DNA from: JBDSLU01 sp039916225
GTDB lineage: Bacteria > Acidobacteriota > Vicinamibacteria > Vicinamibacterales > Vicinamibacteraceae
NCBI GenBank assembly: GCA_039916225.1
Contig: JBDSLU010000306.1
Coordinates: 1-14,743, forward strand
Length of the DNA stretch: 14,743 nucleotides
Direction: 5' to 3'
This document shows, in pieces, positions 1 through 8,055 of this stretch (within the stretch, counting starts at the first letter, position 1; every line of letters begins with the position of its first letter). A program made the position numbers and the translations under genes. The notes beneath the pieces were generated by a model, which ran no database searches, was not told the DNA's origin, and saw only the letters and a program-made list of their open reading frames with translations.

Positions 1-102
1 TGCCGCGCTGGGCGCGCGGCGGCGCCGGCACGCGGGCGGCATAGGACACGCGCCGACACGACTGGCCGCCGCCGGCATCCGAACGTCACGAGGGATCCAT
101 CG

Positions 103-1065
103 ATGCTGATCAAGACCCACCCGGAACTGAAGTCCTCGGAGATCACGCCGGAGAGCGTCTACGTCAACCGTCGCGCCTTCATGCGGGCGGCGATCGCCGC
201 CAGCGCCGGCGCGGCCCTGGCGTTGCCGGGGTCACCGCTGATTCACGACGCGAGCGCCCAGGCCGGCGGCGTGTGGCCGATCCCGAACGCGGCCAAGAGC
301 CCGCTGAGCACCACCGAGAAGGTCAATACCCTCGAGGACATCGGCGGCTACAACAACTTCTACGAGTTCGGCACCGACAAGACCGATCCGGCGCGCTATC
401 AGGGCAAGCTGACGGTGCGGCCGTGGACGATGAAGGTCGACGGCCACGTGGCCAAGCCCGGGCCGTTCGCGATCGACGACTTGCTCAAGTTCCCGCTCGA
501 GGAGCGCGTCTACCGCCTCCGCTGCGTCGAGGCCTGGTCGATGGTCATTCCGTGGATCGGCTTTCCGCTGGGCGAGCTGCTGAAGAAGGTCGAGCCGACG
601 TCGAAGGCGAAGTACGTCGCCTTCGAGACGCTGCGGCGCCCGGGCGAGATGCCGGGCCAGTATCAGGCGTCGCTGCAGTGGCCGTACGTCGAGGGGCTGC
701 GCCTCGACGAGGCGATGCATCCGCTGACCATCCTCGCCGTCGGCCTCTACGGCAAGACGCTGCTGACGCAGAACGGCGCGCCGCTGCGGCTGGTCGTGCC
801 GTGGAAGTACGGCTTCAAGAGCATCAAGTCGATCGTCCGCATCTCGCTCGTCGAGAAGCAGCCGGCCACCAGCTGGAACCTGGCCAACTCGGGCGAGTAC
901 GGCTTCTACTCGAACGTGAACCCGGCGGTCGATCATCCGCGCTGGACGCAGAGCCGCGAGCGCCGCATCGGCGAGTTCGTCCGGCGGCCGACGCTGGCGT
1001 TCAACGGCTACGGCGACCAGGTCGCCTCCCTCTACACGGGCATGGACCTCAAGAAGAACTATTAG
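103..1065 (+). CDS. msrP: Periplasmic methionine-sulfoxide reductase, molybdopterin catalytic subunit MsrP
   Basis: Catalytic subunit of the MsrPQ system, which reduces oxidised methionine in envelope proteins using a molybdopterin cofactor. The 320-residue length fits the family. A twin-arginine signal is visible: R23-R24 followed by A-F-M-R and an alanine-rich hydrophobic stretch to about residue 50. The segment just before it (ESVYVNRR) closely resembles the corresponding part of E. coli MsrP. Cys141, within the motif RLRCVEAWSM, is the expected molybdenum-ligating cysteine. The sulfite-oxidase-like fold continues to the end (for example WKYGFKSIKSI near residue 230). The ATG is supported by a GAGGG ribosome-binding site at 90-94, 8 nt upstream. 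msrQ follows after 74 bp, as in the usual msrPQ order. No odd features were seen. Confidence 0.95.
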   Translation: MLIKTHPELKSSEITPESVYVNRRAFMRAAIAASAGAALALPGSPLIHDASAQAGGVWPIPNAAKSPLSTTEKVNTLEDIGGYNNFYEFGTDKTDPARYQGKLTVRPWTMKVDGHVAKPGPFAIDDLLKFPLEERVYRLRCVEAWSMVIPWIGFPLGELLKKVEPTSKAKYVAFETLRRPGEMPGQYQASLQWPYVEGLRLDEAMHPLTILAVGLYGKTLLTQNGAPLRLVVPWKYGFKSIKSIVRISLVEKQPATSWNLANSGEYGFYSNVNPAVDHPRWTQSRERRIGEFVRRPTLAFNGYGDQVASLYTGMDLKKNY

Positions 1066-1139
1066 CAGGCGGCCCGCCGCACGCGGGGCGGCACTGCGTT
1101 GGACAGTCACATCCGAGCCTGGCCGGACGTCATCGAGAC

Positions 1140-1829
1140 ATGCGCACAGCCCTCAAGGTCCTCATCTTCCTCGTTGCGCTGTCGCCGGCGGCCAGCGTCG
1201 TGACGCTGACGGTCACTGACATCCTCGGCAAGACGCATGCGCTCGGGGCCAACCCGATCGACGCGCTGACCGACACCACCGGCATCTGGGCCCTGCGCTT
1301 CGTGCTGCTCTCGCTCGCGATCACCCCGGCGCGGAAGCTCACCGGCTGGAACGTGCTGATTCGCTATCGGCGGATGCTCGGTCTGTTCGCGTTCTTCTAC
1401 GCGGCGCTCCATTTCACGACGTGGATCGGCCTCGATCAGGGCGTGCTGTGGCCGTTCATCCTGCCCGAGGCCGGCCCCGACCAGGCCGTGACGTGGGATC
1501 TGATCCTGCGTGACATCGCCAAGCGCCCGTACATCACGATGGGCTTCACCGGCTTCGTGCTGATGATTCCGCTGGCCATCACCTCGACCGCCGGCTGGAT
1601 TCGGCGACTGGGTGGGCGATGGTGGAACCGCCTGCACCGGCTGGTCTACGTCACGGGCATCTGCGGCGTGGTGCACTTCCTGTGGCTGGTGAAGGTGGTC
1701 GAGGCCGAGCAGATCACCTACGCCGTGATTCTCACGGTCCTGCTGGGGCTCCGCCTGTGGTGGGCCATGCAGAAGCGTTTCGCCGCCGCGCCCGTGCCGG
1801 CGCGCCAACGGCTCAGCTCTCCGGGTTGA
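1140..1829 (+). CDS. msrQ: Heme-binding membrane subunit MsrQ of the MsrPQ system
   Basis: Membrane b-type cytochrome that passes electrons from the quinone pool to periplasmic MsrP. The 229-residue protein is close to the E. coli length (about 211). It has about six hydrophobic segments, beginning with the N-terminal LKVLIFLVALSPAA. Candidate heme-ligand histidines are His91 (AALHFTTW), His166 (NRLHRLVYV) and His179 (GVVHFLW). The 13-residue spacing of the last two matches the family. The open frame continues far upstream, but that part overlaps msrP out of frame and is arginine-rich shadow sequence, so the ATG at 1140, directly before the first membrane helix, is chosen. Only a weak GAG precedes it. 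The gene lies 74 bp after msrP and is probably co-transcribed with it. Confidence 0.93.
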   Translation: MRTALKVLIFLVALSPAASVVTLTVTDILGKTHALGANPIDALTDTTGIWALRFVLLSLAITPARKLTGWNVLIRYRRMLGLFAFFYAALHFTTWIGLDQGVLWPFILPEAGPDQAVTWDLILRDIAKRPYITMGFTGFVLMIPLAITSTAGWIRRLGGRWWNRLHRLVYVTGICGVVHFLWLVKVVEAEQITYAVILTVLLGLRLWWAMQKRFAAAPVPARQRLSSPG

Positions 1830-1932
1830 CCGGCGCGTCATAGCGTGCAGTTCCGGTCCATCGATCGGGCTTCGGGGTCAGGCCGACGAAGCCTGGTCCT
1901 GGAAGTGCCGATTGACGGACCGGTACCCCACG

Positions 1933-4900
1933 ATGCCGAGCCTCCTGCCGTTCCGCTCCTCGTTCGGCCGTGCGACGCGCCGGCTCGTCCCGTTGGCGAT
2001 CACGCTGACGCTCGGACTCGTCGCGGCGACGCCGGCTGCGGCGTCGACGGTGCCGTATCGCACCGACGGCGACCTCGTCGCGCTGGCCAGCCGCGTCGTC
2101 TACGGCCGCGTCCTCAGCGTCGCCACCGAGACCGCGGAGAACAACCGGATCTACACGGTCACGCGGCTGGCGGTGATCGAGGACCTGACCGGCGTCAATG
2201 CGTCGATCATCGAGGTCCGCGAACTGGGCGGGCGAATCGGCAGCGACGAGATGTTCGTGGCCGGTACGCCCGGCTACATCGTCGGCCAGGATGTCCTGCT
2301 GCTGCTCGAGCGCGGCCCGCGCGGCCTCCGCACGGTGGCCCTGGCGTTTTCGGCGTTCCACGTCGTGCCCGAGGGCGTGGTCGGGGCCGAGGCCGGCGTC
2401 GTGCGCTTCGCGGCCGGGCTCGAGGTGCTCGGCGATCGGCCCGAGTCGCGCCGTACCCGCACCCTGGCCGAGATGCGCACCATCGTTGGTGCGGTCAAGG
2501 GGGTCACCCCGGTTCGCCCGGCGGCGGTGGCGGCGATCGATCAGGCCGTTCGCGTCGAGGAGCCGTTCACGCTCCTCGGCAGCGGCTCCCGGTGGCGGCA
2601 GGCCGACAGCGCGATCCCGGTCAACTGGTACCGCAACACCGATCGGCCGCACCCGCTGACCAGCGGCAACATCGACACCGAGATCACGACGGCGGCCGCC
2701 GCCTGGACCAACCCGACGACGGCCAGCCTCATCCTGGCGCACGCCGGCACGCGCAGCGCCGGCGGCGCGACCGACGTGTTCTGCACGTCGACCAACGCCG
2801 GGGCCGGTCTGATCAGCTTCGAAGATCCCGAGGAGGACGCCGGGTCGGGCGTCCTGGCGATCGGCGGCTTCTGCGCCAGCGGGCCGACGACGACGGTCAG
2901 CGGGCAGAACTTCTGGAGCATCTCGCACGGCTACGTGGTGTTCAATCAGGCCGCGTCGCTGGGATCGACCTACCGTGTCGCGCCGAGTTTCACGCGCGTC
3001 CTGACGCACGAGATCGGGCACGCCATCGGGCTGGGCCATCCGTGCGGTGGTACGGGGCCGACCTGCACCACCGGGATGCAGGCCAACCTGATGTATCCGT
3101 CGTGCTGCTACAGCACGATGCCGCTGCCGCCGGCGATCGGCCCGGACGATCTCGCCGGCCTCGAGTTCATCTATCCGCAGTCGGGCCCTCCACCTCCACC
3201 GCCCCCACCGCCACCGCCTGTCTGCACCTACACGGTCACGCCGACCAGTGCCGGGTACGGGCCTGGCGGCGGCAGCGCCACCATCAACGTCACGCCGTCG
3301 GCATCGACGTGCGCCTGGACCGCATCGACCAACGCGACCTGGGCGACGCTGACGGGCACCGCGGGCGGCACCGGCACGGGCTCGCTCGGCTACTCGGTCG
3401 GGCCGAATACTGGCCTGGCGCGGACGGCGCAACTGACGGTCGCCGGCACCGCCGTCACCATCACGCAGTCAGGTGACGTCGACAGCGACAGCGACGGTCT
3501 GCCGGACTCGTACGAGGTCGCCTTCGGGCTCAACCCGAACTCGCCATCGGGTGCCGATGGCGCCTCCGGCGATCCCGACGGGGACGGTCGCACCAACCTG
3601 CAGGAGTACCAGGCGCAGCCGAGCACGCACCCGCGCGGGTTCCAACGCCGTTACCTCGCCGAGGGCGCGGTCAACGCGTTCTTCTCGACCGAGATCGCCA
3701 TCCTCAACGCCGATCCGCAGGCCGCCCGGACGCTGGTGCGCATCCAGCCGGAAGGCCAGACGGAGCGCACGATCGTCATCACCGTGCCCAGCCTGACCCG
3801 CGTCACGCTGTCGACGCAGACGCTCGGCGCCCTGACGACGGCGCCCTTCTCGACGCTGATCGAATCGGATCGCCCGCTGGTGGTCGATCGGACGATGAGC
3901 TGGGACAGCTCGGGCTACGGATCGCACGCCGAGACGGCCGTCGACGCGCCGTCGACGACCTGGTATCTCGCCGAGGGCTCGACCAGCGGCCCGTTCTCGC
4001 TGTTCTACCTGCTGCAGAACCCGAATGCCGCCACGGTGAACGCGACCATCACGTTCCTGCGGCCGGCCGGCAACGCGCCGGTGGTGCGCTCCTACGTTCT
4101 GCCGGCCAACTCGCGCACGACGATACCGGTCGACAGCGCGGCGCCGGAACTGACCAGCACCGACGTGTCGGGGGTGATCGCCGCGAGCCAGCCGATCATC
4201 GTCGAGCGGGCGATGTACCTCGATCGTCCGGGCCAGCCGTTCGCCGCCGGTCACGAGAGCGCCGGCGTGACCGCTCCATCGAACAACTGGTTCCTCGCCG
4301 AGGGCGCCACGGGAGCGTTCTTCGAGATGTTCGTGTTGATCGCCAACCCGAACCCGACGGCGTCGACGGTGACGGTCGACTACCTGCTGACGAACGGCAC
4401 GGTGCTGACCAAGGCCTACAGCGTGGCCGCCAACAGCCGCTTCACGATCTGGGTGGACGAGGAACAGTTCCCGAGCCTGTCCGGCAACCGGGCGCTGGCC
4501 AGCGTGTCGTGCTCGATGCGGGTCCGCTCGACCAACAACGTGCCGATCATCGTCGAGCGCGCCATGTGGTGGCCGCAGCCGAACTGGTACGAGGCGCACA
4601 ATGCGCCGGGCACCACCGTGACCGGCACGCGCTGGGCGCTGGCCGGCGGGGAAGTCGGCGGCACGACCGGCCTGCAGACCTTCGTGCTGGTTGCCAACAC
4701 CTCGGCCACGGCTGGTCAGGCGCGCGTCACGATCTACTTCGAGGATGGCACCAGCGCGCAGTCGACGATCAACCTGCTCGCCAACAGCCGCACCAACGTG
4801 TCGATCGGCGCGACGTTCCCCTCGGCCAATGGCCGGCGCTTCGCGATCATCGTCGACAGCCTCGGCGGCATCCCGGCCCAGCTGGTCGTCGAGCGCTCGA

Positions 4901-4968
4901 TGTATTCGAACGCAGGCGGCGTGACCTGGTCGGCCGGCACGGCCGCCGTGGCGACGCGTCTCCAGTAG
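1933..4968 (+). CDS. Secreted matrixin-like metalloprotease with BACON-like domain and four LAEG repeats (paralogue 1)
   Basis: Predicted exported protein of 1,011 residues from the ATG. In order: a signal peptide (about 1-38, ending ATPAAAS); a conserved beta-rich N-terminal region (about 40-190) beginning STVPYRTD; a matrixin-type zinc protease domain with HEIGHAIGLGH at 359-369 and Met-turn Met387 in NLMYPSCC; eleven consecutive prolines (419-429); a BACON-like domain (about 431-514); a calcium-loop segment (517-555, DSDSDG and DPDGDG); then four repeats starting near residues 574, 677, 786 and 901, each opening with (Y/W)xLAEG-type sequence. The repeat looks like sequences often assigned to DUF5719, which I could not check. 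A TTG at 1912 with GGAAG 6 nt upstream would add seven residues and is a real alternative start. The substrate is unknown. A close paralogue follows 80 bp downstream. Confidence 0.85.
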   Translation: MPSLLPFRSSFGRATRRLVPLAITLTLGLVAATPAAASTVPYRTDGDLVALASRVVYGRVLSVATETAENNRIYTVTRLAVIEDLTGVNASIIEVRELGGRIGSDEMFVAGTPGYIVGQDVLLLLERGPRGLRTVALAFSAFHVVPEGVVGAEAGVVRFAAGLEVLGDRPESRRTRTLAEMRTIVGAVKGVTPVRPAAVAAIDQAVRVEEPFTLLGSGSRWRQADSAIPVNWYRNTDRPHPLTSGNIDTEITTAAAAWTNPTTASLILAHAGTRSAGGATDVFCTSTNAGAGLISFEDPEEDAGSGVLAIGGFCASGPTTTVSGQNFWSISHGYVVFNQAASLGSTYRVAPSFTRVLTHEIGHAIGLGHPCGGTGPTCTTGMQANLMYPSCCYSTMPLPPAIGPDDLAGLEFIYPQSGPPPPPPPPPPPVCTYTVTPTSAGYGPGGGSATINVTPSASTCAWTASTNATWATLTGTAGGTGTGSLGYSVGPNTGLARTAQLTVAGTAVTITQSGDVDSDSDGLPDSYEVAFGLNPNSPSGADGASGDPDGDGRTNLQEYQAQPSTHPRGFQRRYLAEGAVNAFFSTEIAILNADPQAARTLVRIQPEGQTERTIVITVPSLTRVTLSTQTLGALTTAPFSTLIESDRPLVVDRTMSWDSSGYGSHAETAVDAPSTTWYLAEGSTSGPFSLFYLLQNPNAATVNATITFLRPAGNAPVVRSYVLPANSRTTIPVDSAAPELTSTDVSGVIAASQPIIVERAMYLDRPGQPFAAGHESAGVTAPSNNWFLAEGATGAFFEMFVLIANPNPTASTVTVDYLLTNGTVLTKAYSVAANSRFTIWVDEEQFPSLSGNRALASVSCSMRVRSTNNVPIIVERAMWWPQPNWYEAHNAPGTTVTGTRWALAGGEVGGTTGLQTFVLVANTSATAGQARVTIYFEDGTSAQSTINLLANSRTNVSIGATFPSANGRRFAIIVDSLGGIPAQLVVERSMYSNAGGVTWSAGTAAVATRLQ
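3646..4965 (+). repeat. Four in-frame LAEG repeats of paralogue 1
   Basis: The four units encode about 103-115 residues each, opening RYLAEGAVN, WYLAEGSTS, WFLAEGATG and WALAGGEVG. Units share an N-P-type turn after the second strand, an A-N-S-R-T motif, and a closing VxRxM(Y/S/W) strand. The last unit has lost the exact LAEG (now LAGG). Confidence 0.8.
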
Positions 4969-4972
4969 CGCG

Positions 4973-4986
4973 CGCCGGCTCCGGCG
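4973..4986 (+). terminator. Possible weak hairpin after paralogue 1
   Basis: Five base pairs (CGCCG/CGGCG) around a GCTC loop, 4 nt after the TAG stop. There is no T-run, so termination here is uncertain, and such short hairpins are common by chance in GC-rich DNA. Confidence 0.2.
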
Positions 4987-5033
4987 AGGCGGACGGGGTG
5001 GGCGCCGAGAGACCTCGGGCGGCGTCTGAACGC

Positions 5034-5042
5034 TGCTACGAT
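5034..5042 (+). promoter_or_regulatory. Extended -10-like element of paralogue 2, likely leaderless start
   Basis: TG-C-TACGAT, with the hexamer ending 6 nt before the ATG at 5049, so transcription would begin at or next to the start codon. No Shine-Dalgarno is present in the 80-bp gap after paralogue 1. No convincing -35 was seen. Confidence 0.4.
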
Positions 5043-5048
5043 CCGACC

Positions 5049-8027
5049 ATGCGTCGGATCCTGATGTCCCTGGCGGTCCTGCTCGGGGCCGCTGTCGCCG
5101 CGTCCGCTGCGACCGTGCCGTATCGATCAGACCTCGAGCTGGTCGCGATCTCGGATCGCGTCGTGCGAGCGCGCGTCATCGACAGCGTCGTCGAGCGCGC
5201 CCCCTCGGGCGCCATCCGCACCCGCACGCGAATCGCCGTCATCGAGGACTTCACCGGCGGTCTCGATCCGACCCTCGTCGTTCTGGAACGCGGCGGACGC
5301 CTGCCGGACGGTTCGGGCGTATGGATTCCTGGCGCACCGCGTTTCGTTCAGGGCGATGACGTCGTCCTGTGCCTCGAGCGCACGGCGGGCGGCTACCGCA
5401 CGGTGTCGATGGGGTTCTCGGCCTTTCGCGTCGGCGCCGTCGTCTCGGGCGATCGGCCGCTGACACGGTTCGGCGGCCCCGCGGTCGTCGGCCCCGCCCT
5501 CGCCGGCCCGGCCCTCGTCGGCAATGGGGTGACGTCGATCGCCGAGACCGGGCGAGGACTCGGGGCGTTCAGGCGGGCGGTGGCGACGATGAAAGGCGTG
5601 TCGACCCGGGCCGTGTTGACCGAAGCACAGGCCGGCGCAGCCGTGACGACGGCCGGCCGCCTGGAGGCGCCATTCACCCTGCTCGGCGACGGCGTCCGGT
5701 GGCAGCAGGCCGACGCCGGGCAAGCGGTCACGTGGTTTCGCAATACGGTGACGCCGTCGCCCATCGAGGGCGCCGACACCGACGAACAGATTCGCCTCGC
5801 CCTCGCCGGCTGGACCGAGCCGCCGTCGGCGTCCATCACCCTGGCGTTCGGCGGCACGCGACCGGTGTCGATCGAACAGCCCGCCGATCCGACCGCCGAT
5901 CCGTATTGCACGGCAGGCAACCTCGGCGTCGGCCTGATCACCTTTGGCGATCCGCTCGACGAGCTGCCCATCGGGGTGCTGGCGATCGGTGGGGGCTGCG
6001 CGAGCGCCGCCACGCACATGGTGAACGGCGAGACGTTCAACGCGTTCACGCACGGCCTCGTCGTCCTCAACGACGCCGCGTCGATGGCCGGCTATACGAC
6101 CGCGCCGAACATCACCCGCATTCTCGAGCACGAAGTCGGGCACGGCATCGGCCTCGGCCACTCGGATGCCGGCCAGGACAACGTGATGTATCCGTCGTGC
6201 TGCAGCGCGTCGATGCCCGTGCCGCCGGCCATCGGGCCGGACGATCTGGCCGGCTTGGGCTTCCTCTACCCGCCGTGCGTCTACACGCTGTCATCTCCGT
6301 CGGATCCGAGTGCATCCATTGGCGAGCAGGACTCCCTCACCCTCACGGTGTCGATGCCATCGTGCCCGTGGACCGTCACGACCGACGCGATCTGGCTGAC
6401 CGTCGTCTCGCCGCGGACCGGGTCGGGCAGCACGCTGGTGCGGTATCGCGTGACGCCGAATCTCGCCACCGTTTCCCCACGCTCCGCGACGCTGCGGGTC
6501 GGTCCGACGGTGGCGACCATCGCGCAGCAGGGCGACGTGCCGATCGGCGGCGGCCTGTTTGCGGGCTGGGCGCAGTTCTTCGGCCTGCATCCCGAGTCGG
6601 GGCTGCCGGGGGACGCCCCGACGGGCGATCCCGACGGCGATGGCGTCTCGAACCTCGACGAACAGGCGGCTGGTACGCACCCGCGCGGCACGGTTCGCCG
6701 CTATCTCGCCGAAGGCGCGGCGAACGCGTTCTTCGACACGGAGGTCGCGCTCTTCAACCCGGCGCCACTGGATCAGGACGCCACCGTCGTGCTGCGCGTG
6801 CAGCCGGAGACCGGCGCGGAGGCGTCCTGGCCGGTGGGTGTGTACGGCGGCGCCAGGGCGACGGTGGCAAGCGATGTCTTTCGATCGCTGACCGGCGCCC
6901 CCTTCTCGACGCTGATCGAGTCGGACCGTCCCGTGGTGGCCGATCGGACGATGCGCTGGGATGCCGGTGGCTATGGCGCCCATGCGGAAACGTCGGTGGA
7001 AGCGCCCTCGACCACCTGGTACCTGGCCGAAGGATCGACCTCCGGGCAGTTCTCGCTGTTCTACCTGCTGCAGAACCCGGGACCGACCGCCGCCTTGGCG
7101 ACGATTCGCTTCCTCCGTCCTGCGCCGATGGCTCCCGTCACGCGCCAATACGCGATCGCCCCGCATGCGCGCCTGACCGTGCCTATCGATACCACCGCGC
7201 CGGAGCTGGCCAACACCGACGTGTCGGGCGTGGTGACCGCGTCGCAGCCGATCGTCGTCGAGCGGGCGATGTACCTGAACCGGCCAGGGCAGCCGTTCGC
7301 CGCGGGCCACGAGAGCGCTGGTGTCACGGCGCCGTCGACGGAGTGGTTTCTCGCCGAGGGTGCAACCGGATCGTTCTTCGATCTCTTCGTGCTGATCGCC
7401 AACCCCGGCGTCCAGCCGGCGCTGGTCCGCGTCGACTACCTGCTGCCCGGCGGCGGCACCCTGACCAAGGACTACGCCATCGCCGGCGAGAGCCGGTTCA
7501 CGATCTACGTCGATGACGAGCAGCTGCCCGCAGGCTCGGGCCAGCGGCCGCTCGCCTCGACGGCGGTGGCGATGCGCGTGCGGTCGGTGAACGGCACGCC
7601 GATCCTCGTCGAGCGCTCCATGTGGTGGCCGCAGCCGCTCTGGTACGAGGCGCACAACGCGCCGGGCACGACGGCCACGGGGACACGGTGGGCGCTGGCC
7701 GCCGGCGAGACGGGCGGACCGACGGGGACGGAGACGTACATCCTCATCGCCAACACCGGGCTCGCCGCTGGCACCGCTCGCCTGACGCTCCACGCCGAGA
7801 CCGGCGACATGTTCGTCCGCGACGTGACGCTGCCGGCCGGCAGCCGGACCAACGTCGCCGTCAGCACGGCGTTCCCGGAGGTCGCGGGCGTGCGCTTCGC
7901 CACGCTCGTCGAGAGCCTGGGCGCGTCGCCGGCGCCGATCGTGGTGGAACGGGCGATGTACGACAACGCCGGCGGGGTGCTGTGGAGCGCCGGCACGGCT
8001 GCCGTCGCGACGCGGCTGACGCCCTGA
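5049..8027 (+). CDS. Secreted matrixin-like metalloprotease with BACON-like domain and four LAEG repeats (paralogue 2)
   Basis: Tandem paralogue of the preceding gene, 992 residues. It has a signal peptide (1-20, ending AAVAASA), the same N-terminal region opening TVPYRSD, a zinc site HEVGHGIGLGH at 361-371 and Met-turn Met380 in NVMYPSCC. The BACON-like domain starts at about Cys410, directly after the protease domain: the polyproline linker of paralogue 1 is missing. The calcium segment keeps DPDGDGVSNLDE but has lost the first DSDSDG loop. LAEG-type repeats open near residues 552, 657, 766 and 881, and the protein ends in WSAGTAAVATRL as in paralogue 1. The open frame runs upstream to 4509 but only as shadow of the previous gene, so the ATG before the signal peptide is used. 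There is no Shine-Dalgarno; a -10-like TACGAT lies 6 nt upstream. All protease residues are present, so activity is plausible; the substrate is unknown. Confidence 0.86.
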   Translation: MRRILMSLAVLLGAAVAASAATVPYRSDLELVAISDRVVRARVIDSVVERAPSGAIRTRTRIAVIEDFTGGLDPTLVVLERGGRLPDGSGVWIPGAPRFVQGDDVVLCLERTAGGYRTVSMGFSAFRVGAVVSGDRPLTRFGGPAVVGPALAGPALVGNGVTSIAETGRGLGAFRRAVATMKGVSTRAVLTEAQAGAAVTTAGRLEAPFTLLGDGVRWQQADAGQAVTWFRNTVTPSPIEGADTDEQIRLALAGWTEPPSASITLAFGGTRPVSIEQPADPTADPYCTAGNLGVGLITFGDPLDELPIGVLAIGGGCASAATHMVNGETFNAFTHGLVVLNDAASMAGYTTAPNITRILEHEVGHGIGLGHSDAGQDNVMYPSCCSASMPVPPAIGPDDLAGLGFLYPPCVYTLSSPSDPSASIGEQDSLTLTVSMPSCPWTVTTDAIWLTVVSPRTGSGSTLVRYRVTPNLATVSPRSATLRVGPTVATIAQQGDVPIGGGLFAGWAQFFGLHPESGLPGDAPTGDPDGDGVSNLDEQAAGTHPRGTVRRYLAEGAANAFFDTEVALFNPAPLDQDATVVLRVQPETGAEASWPVGVYGGARATVASDVFRSLTGAPFSTLIESDRPVVADRTMRWDAGGYGAHAETSVEAPSTTWYLAEGSTSGQFSLFYLLQNPGPTAALATIRFLRPAPMAPVTRQYAIAPHARLTVPIDTTAPELANTDVSGVVTASQPIVVERAMYLNRPGQPFAAGHESAGVTAPSTEWFLAEGATGSFFDLFVLIANPGVQPALVRVDYLLPGGGTLTKDYAIAGESRFTIYVDDEQLPAGSGQRPLASTAVAMRVRSVNGTPILVERSMWWPQPLWYEAHNAPGTTATGTRWALAAGETGGPTGTETYILIANTGLAAGTARLTLHAETGDMFVRDVTLPAGSRTNVAVSTAFPEVAGVRFATLVESLGASPAPIVVERAMYDNAGGVLWSAGTAAVATRLTP
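6699..8024 (+). repeat. Four in-frame LAEG repeats of paralogue 2
   Basis: Units open RYLAEGAAN, WYLAEGSTS, WFLAEGATG and WALAAGETG, matching paralogue 1 unit for unit. This shows the four-unit array existed before the gene duplicated. Confidence 0.8.
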
Positions 8028-8054
8028 ACCGCAGGGCCGGGGCGGTCGCGACCG
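8021..8054. terminator. Hairpins at the convergent junction of paralogue 2 and the lipoprotein gene
   Basis: GCCCTG (8021-8026) and CAGGGC (8032-8037) form a perfect 6-bp stem with a 5-nt loop overlapping the stop codon of paralogue 2. The 12-bp palindrome CGGTCGCGACCG (8043-8054) ends 1 bp before the lipoprotein stop. There is no T-run, but the site between convergent genes suits a shared transcription barrier. Confidence 0.3.
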
Positions 8055-8055
8055 G

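Noticed and set aside
1..44. Tail of an upstream plus-strand gene ending at TAG 42-44
   Set aside because: Only 13 codons are visible, with nothing recognisable; cannot be distinguished from non-coding GC-rich sequence.
1813..3432. Long open frames on both strands across the N-terminal half of paralogue 1
   Set aside because: The products are arginine/glycine-rich low-complexity sequence typical of GC-rich shadow frames, while the +1933 frame has a signal peptide and a zinc-protease motif.
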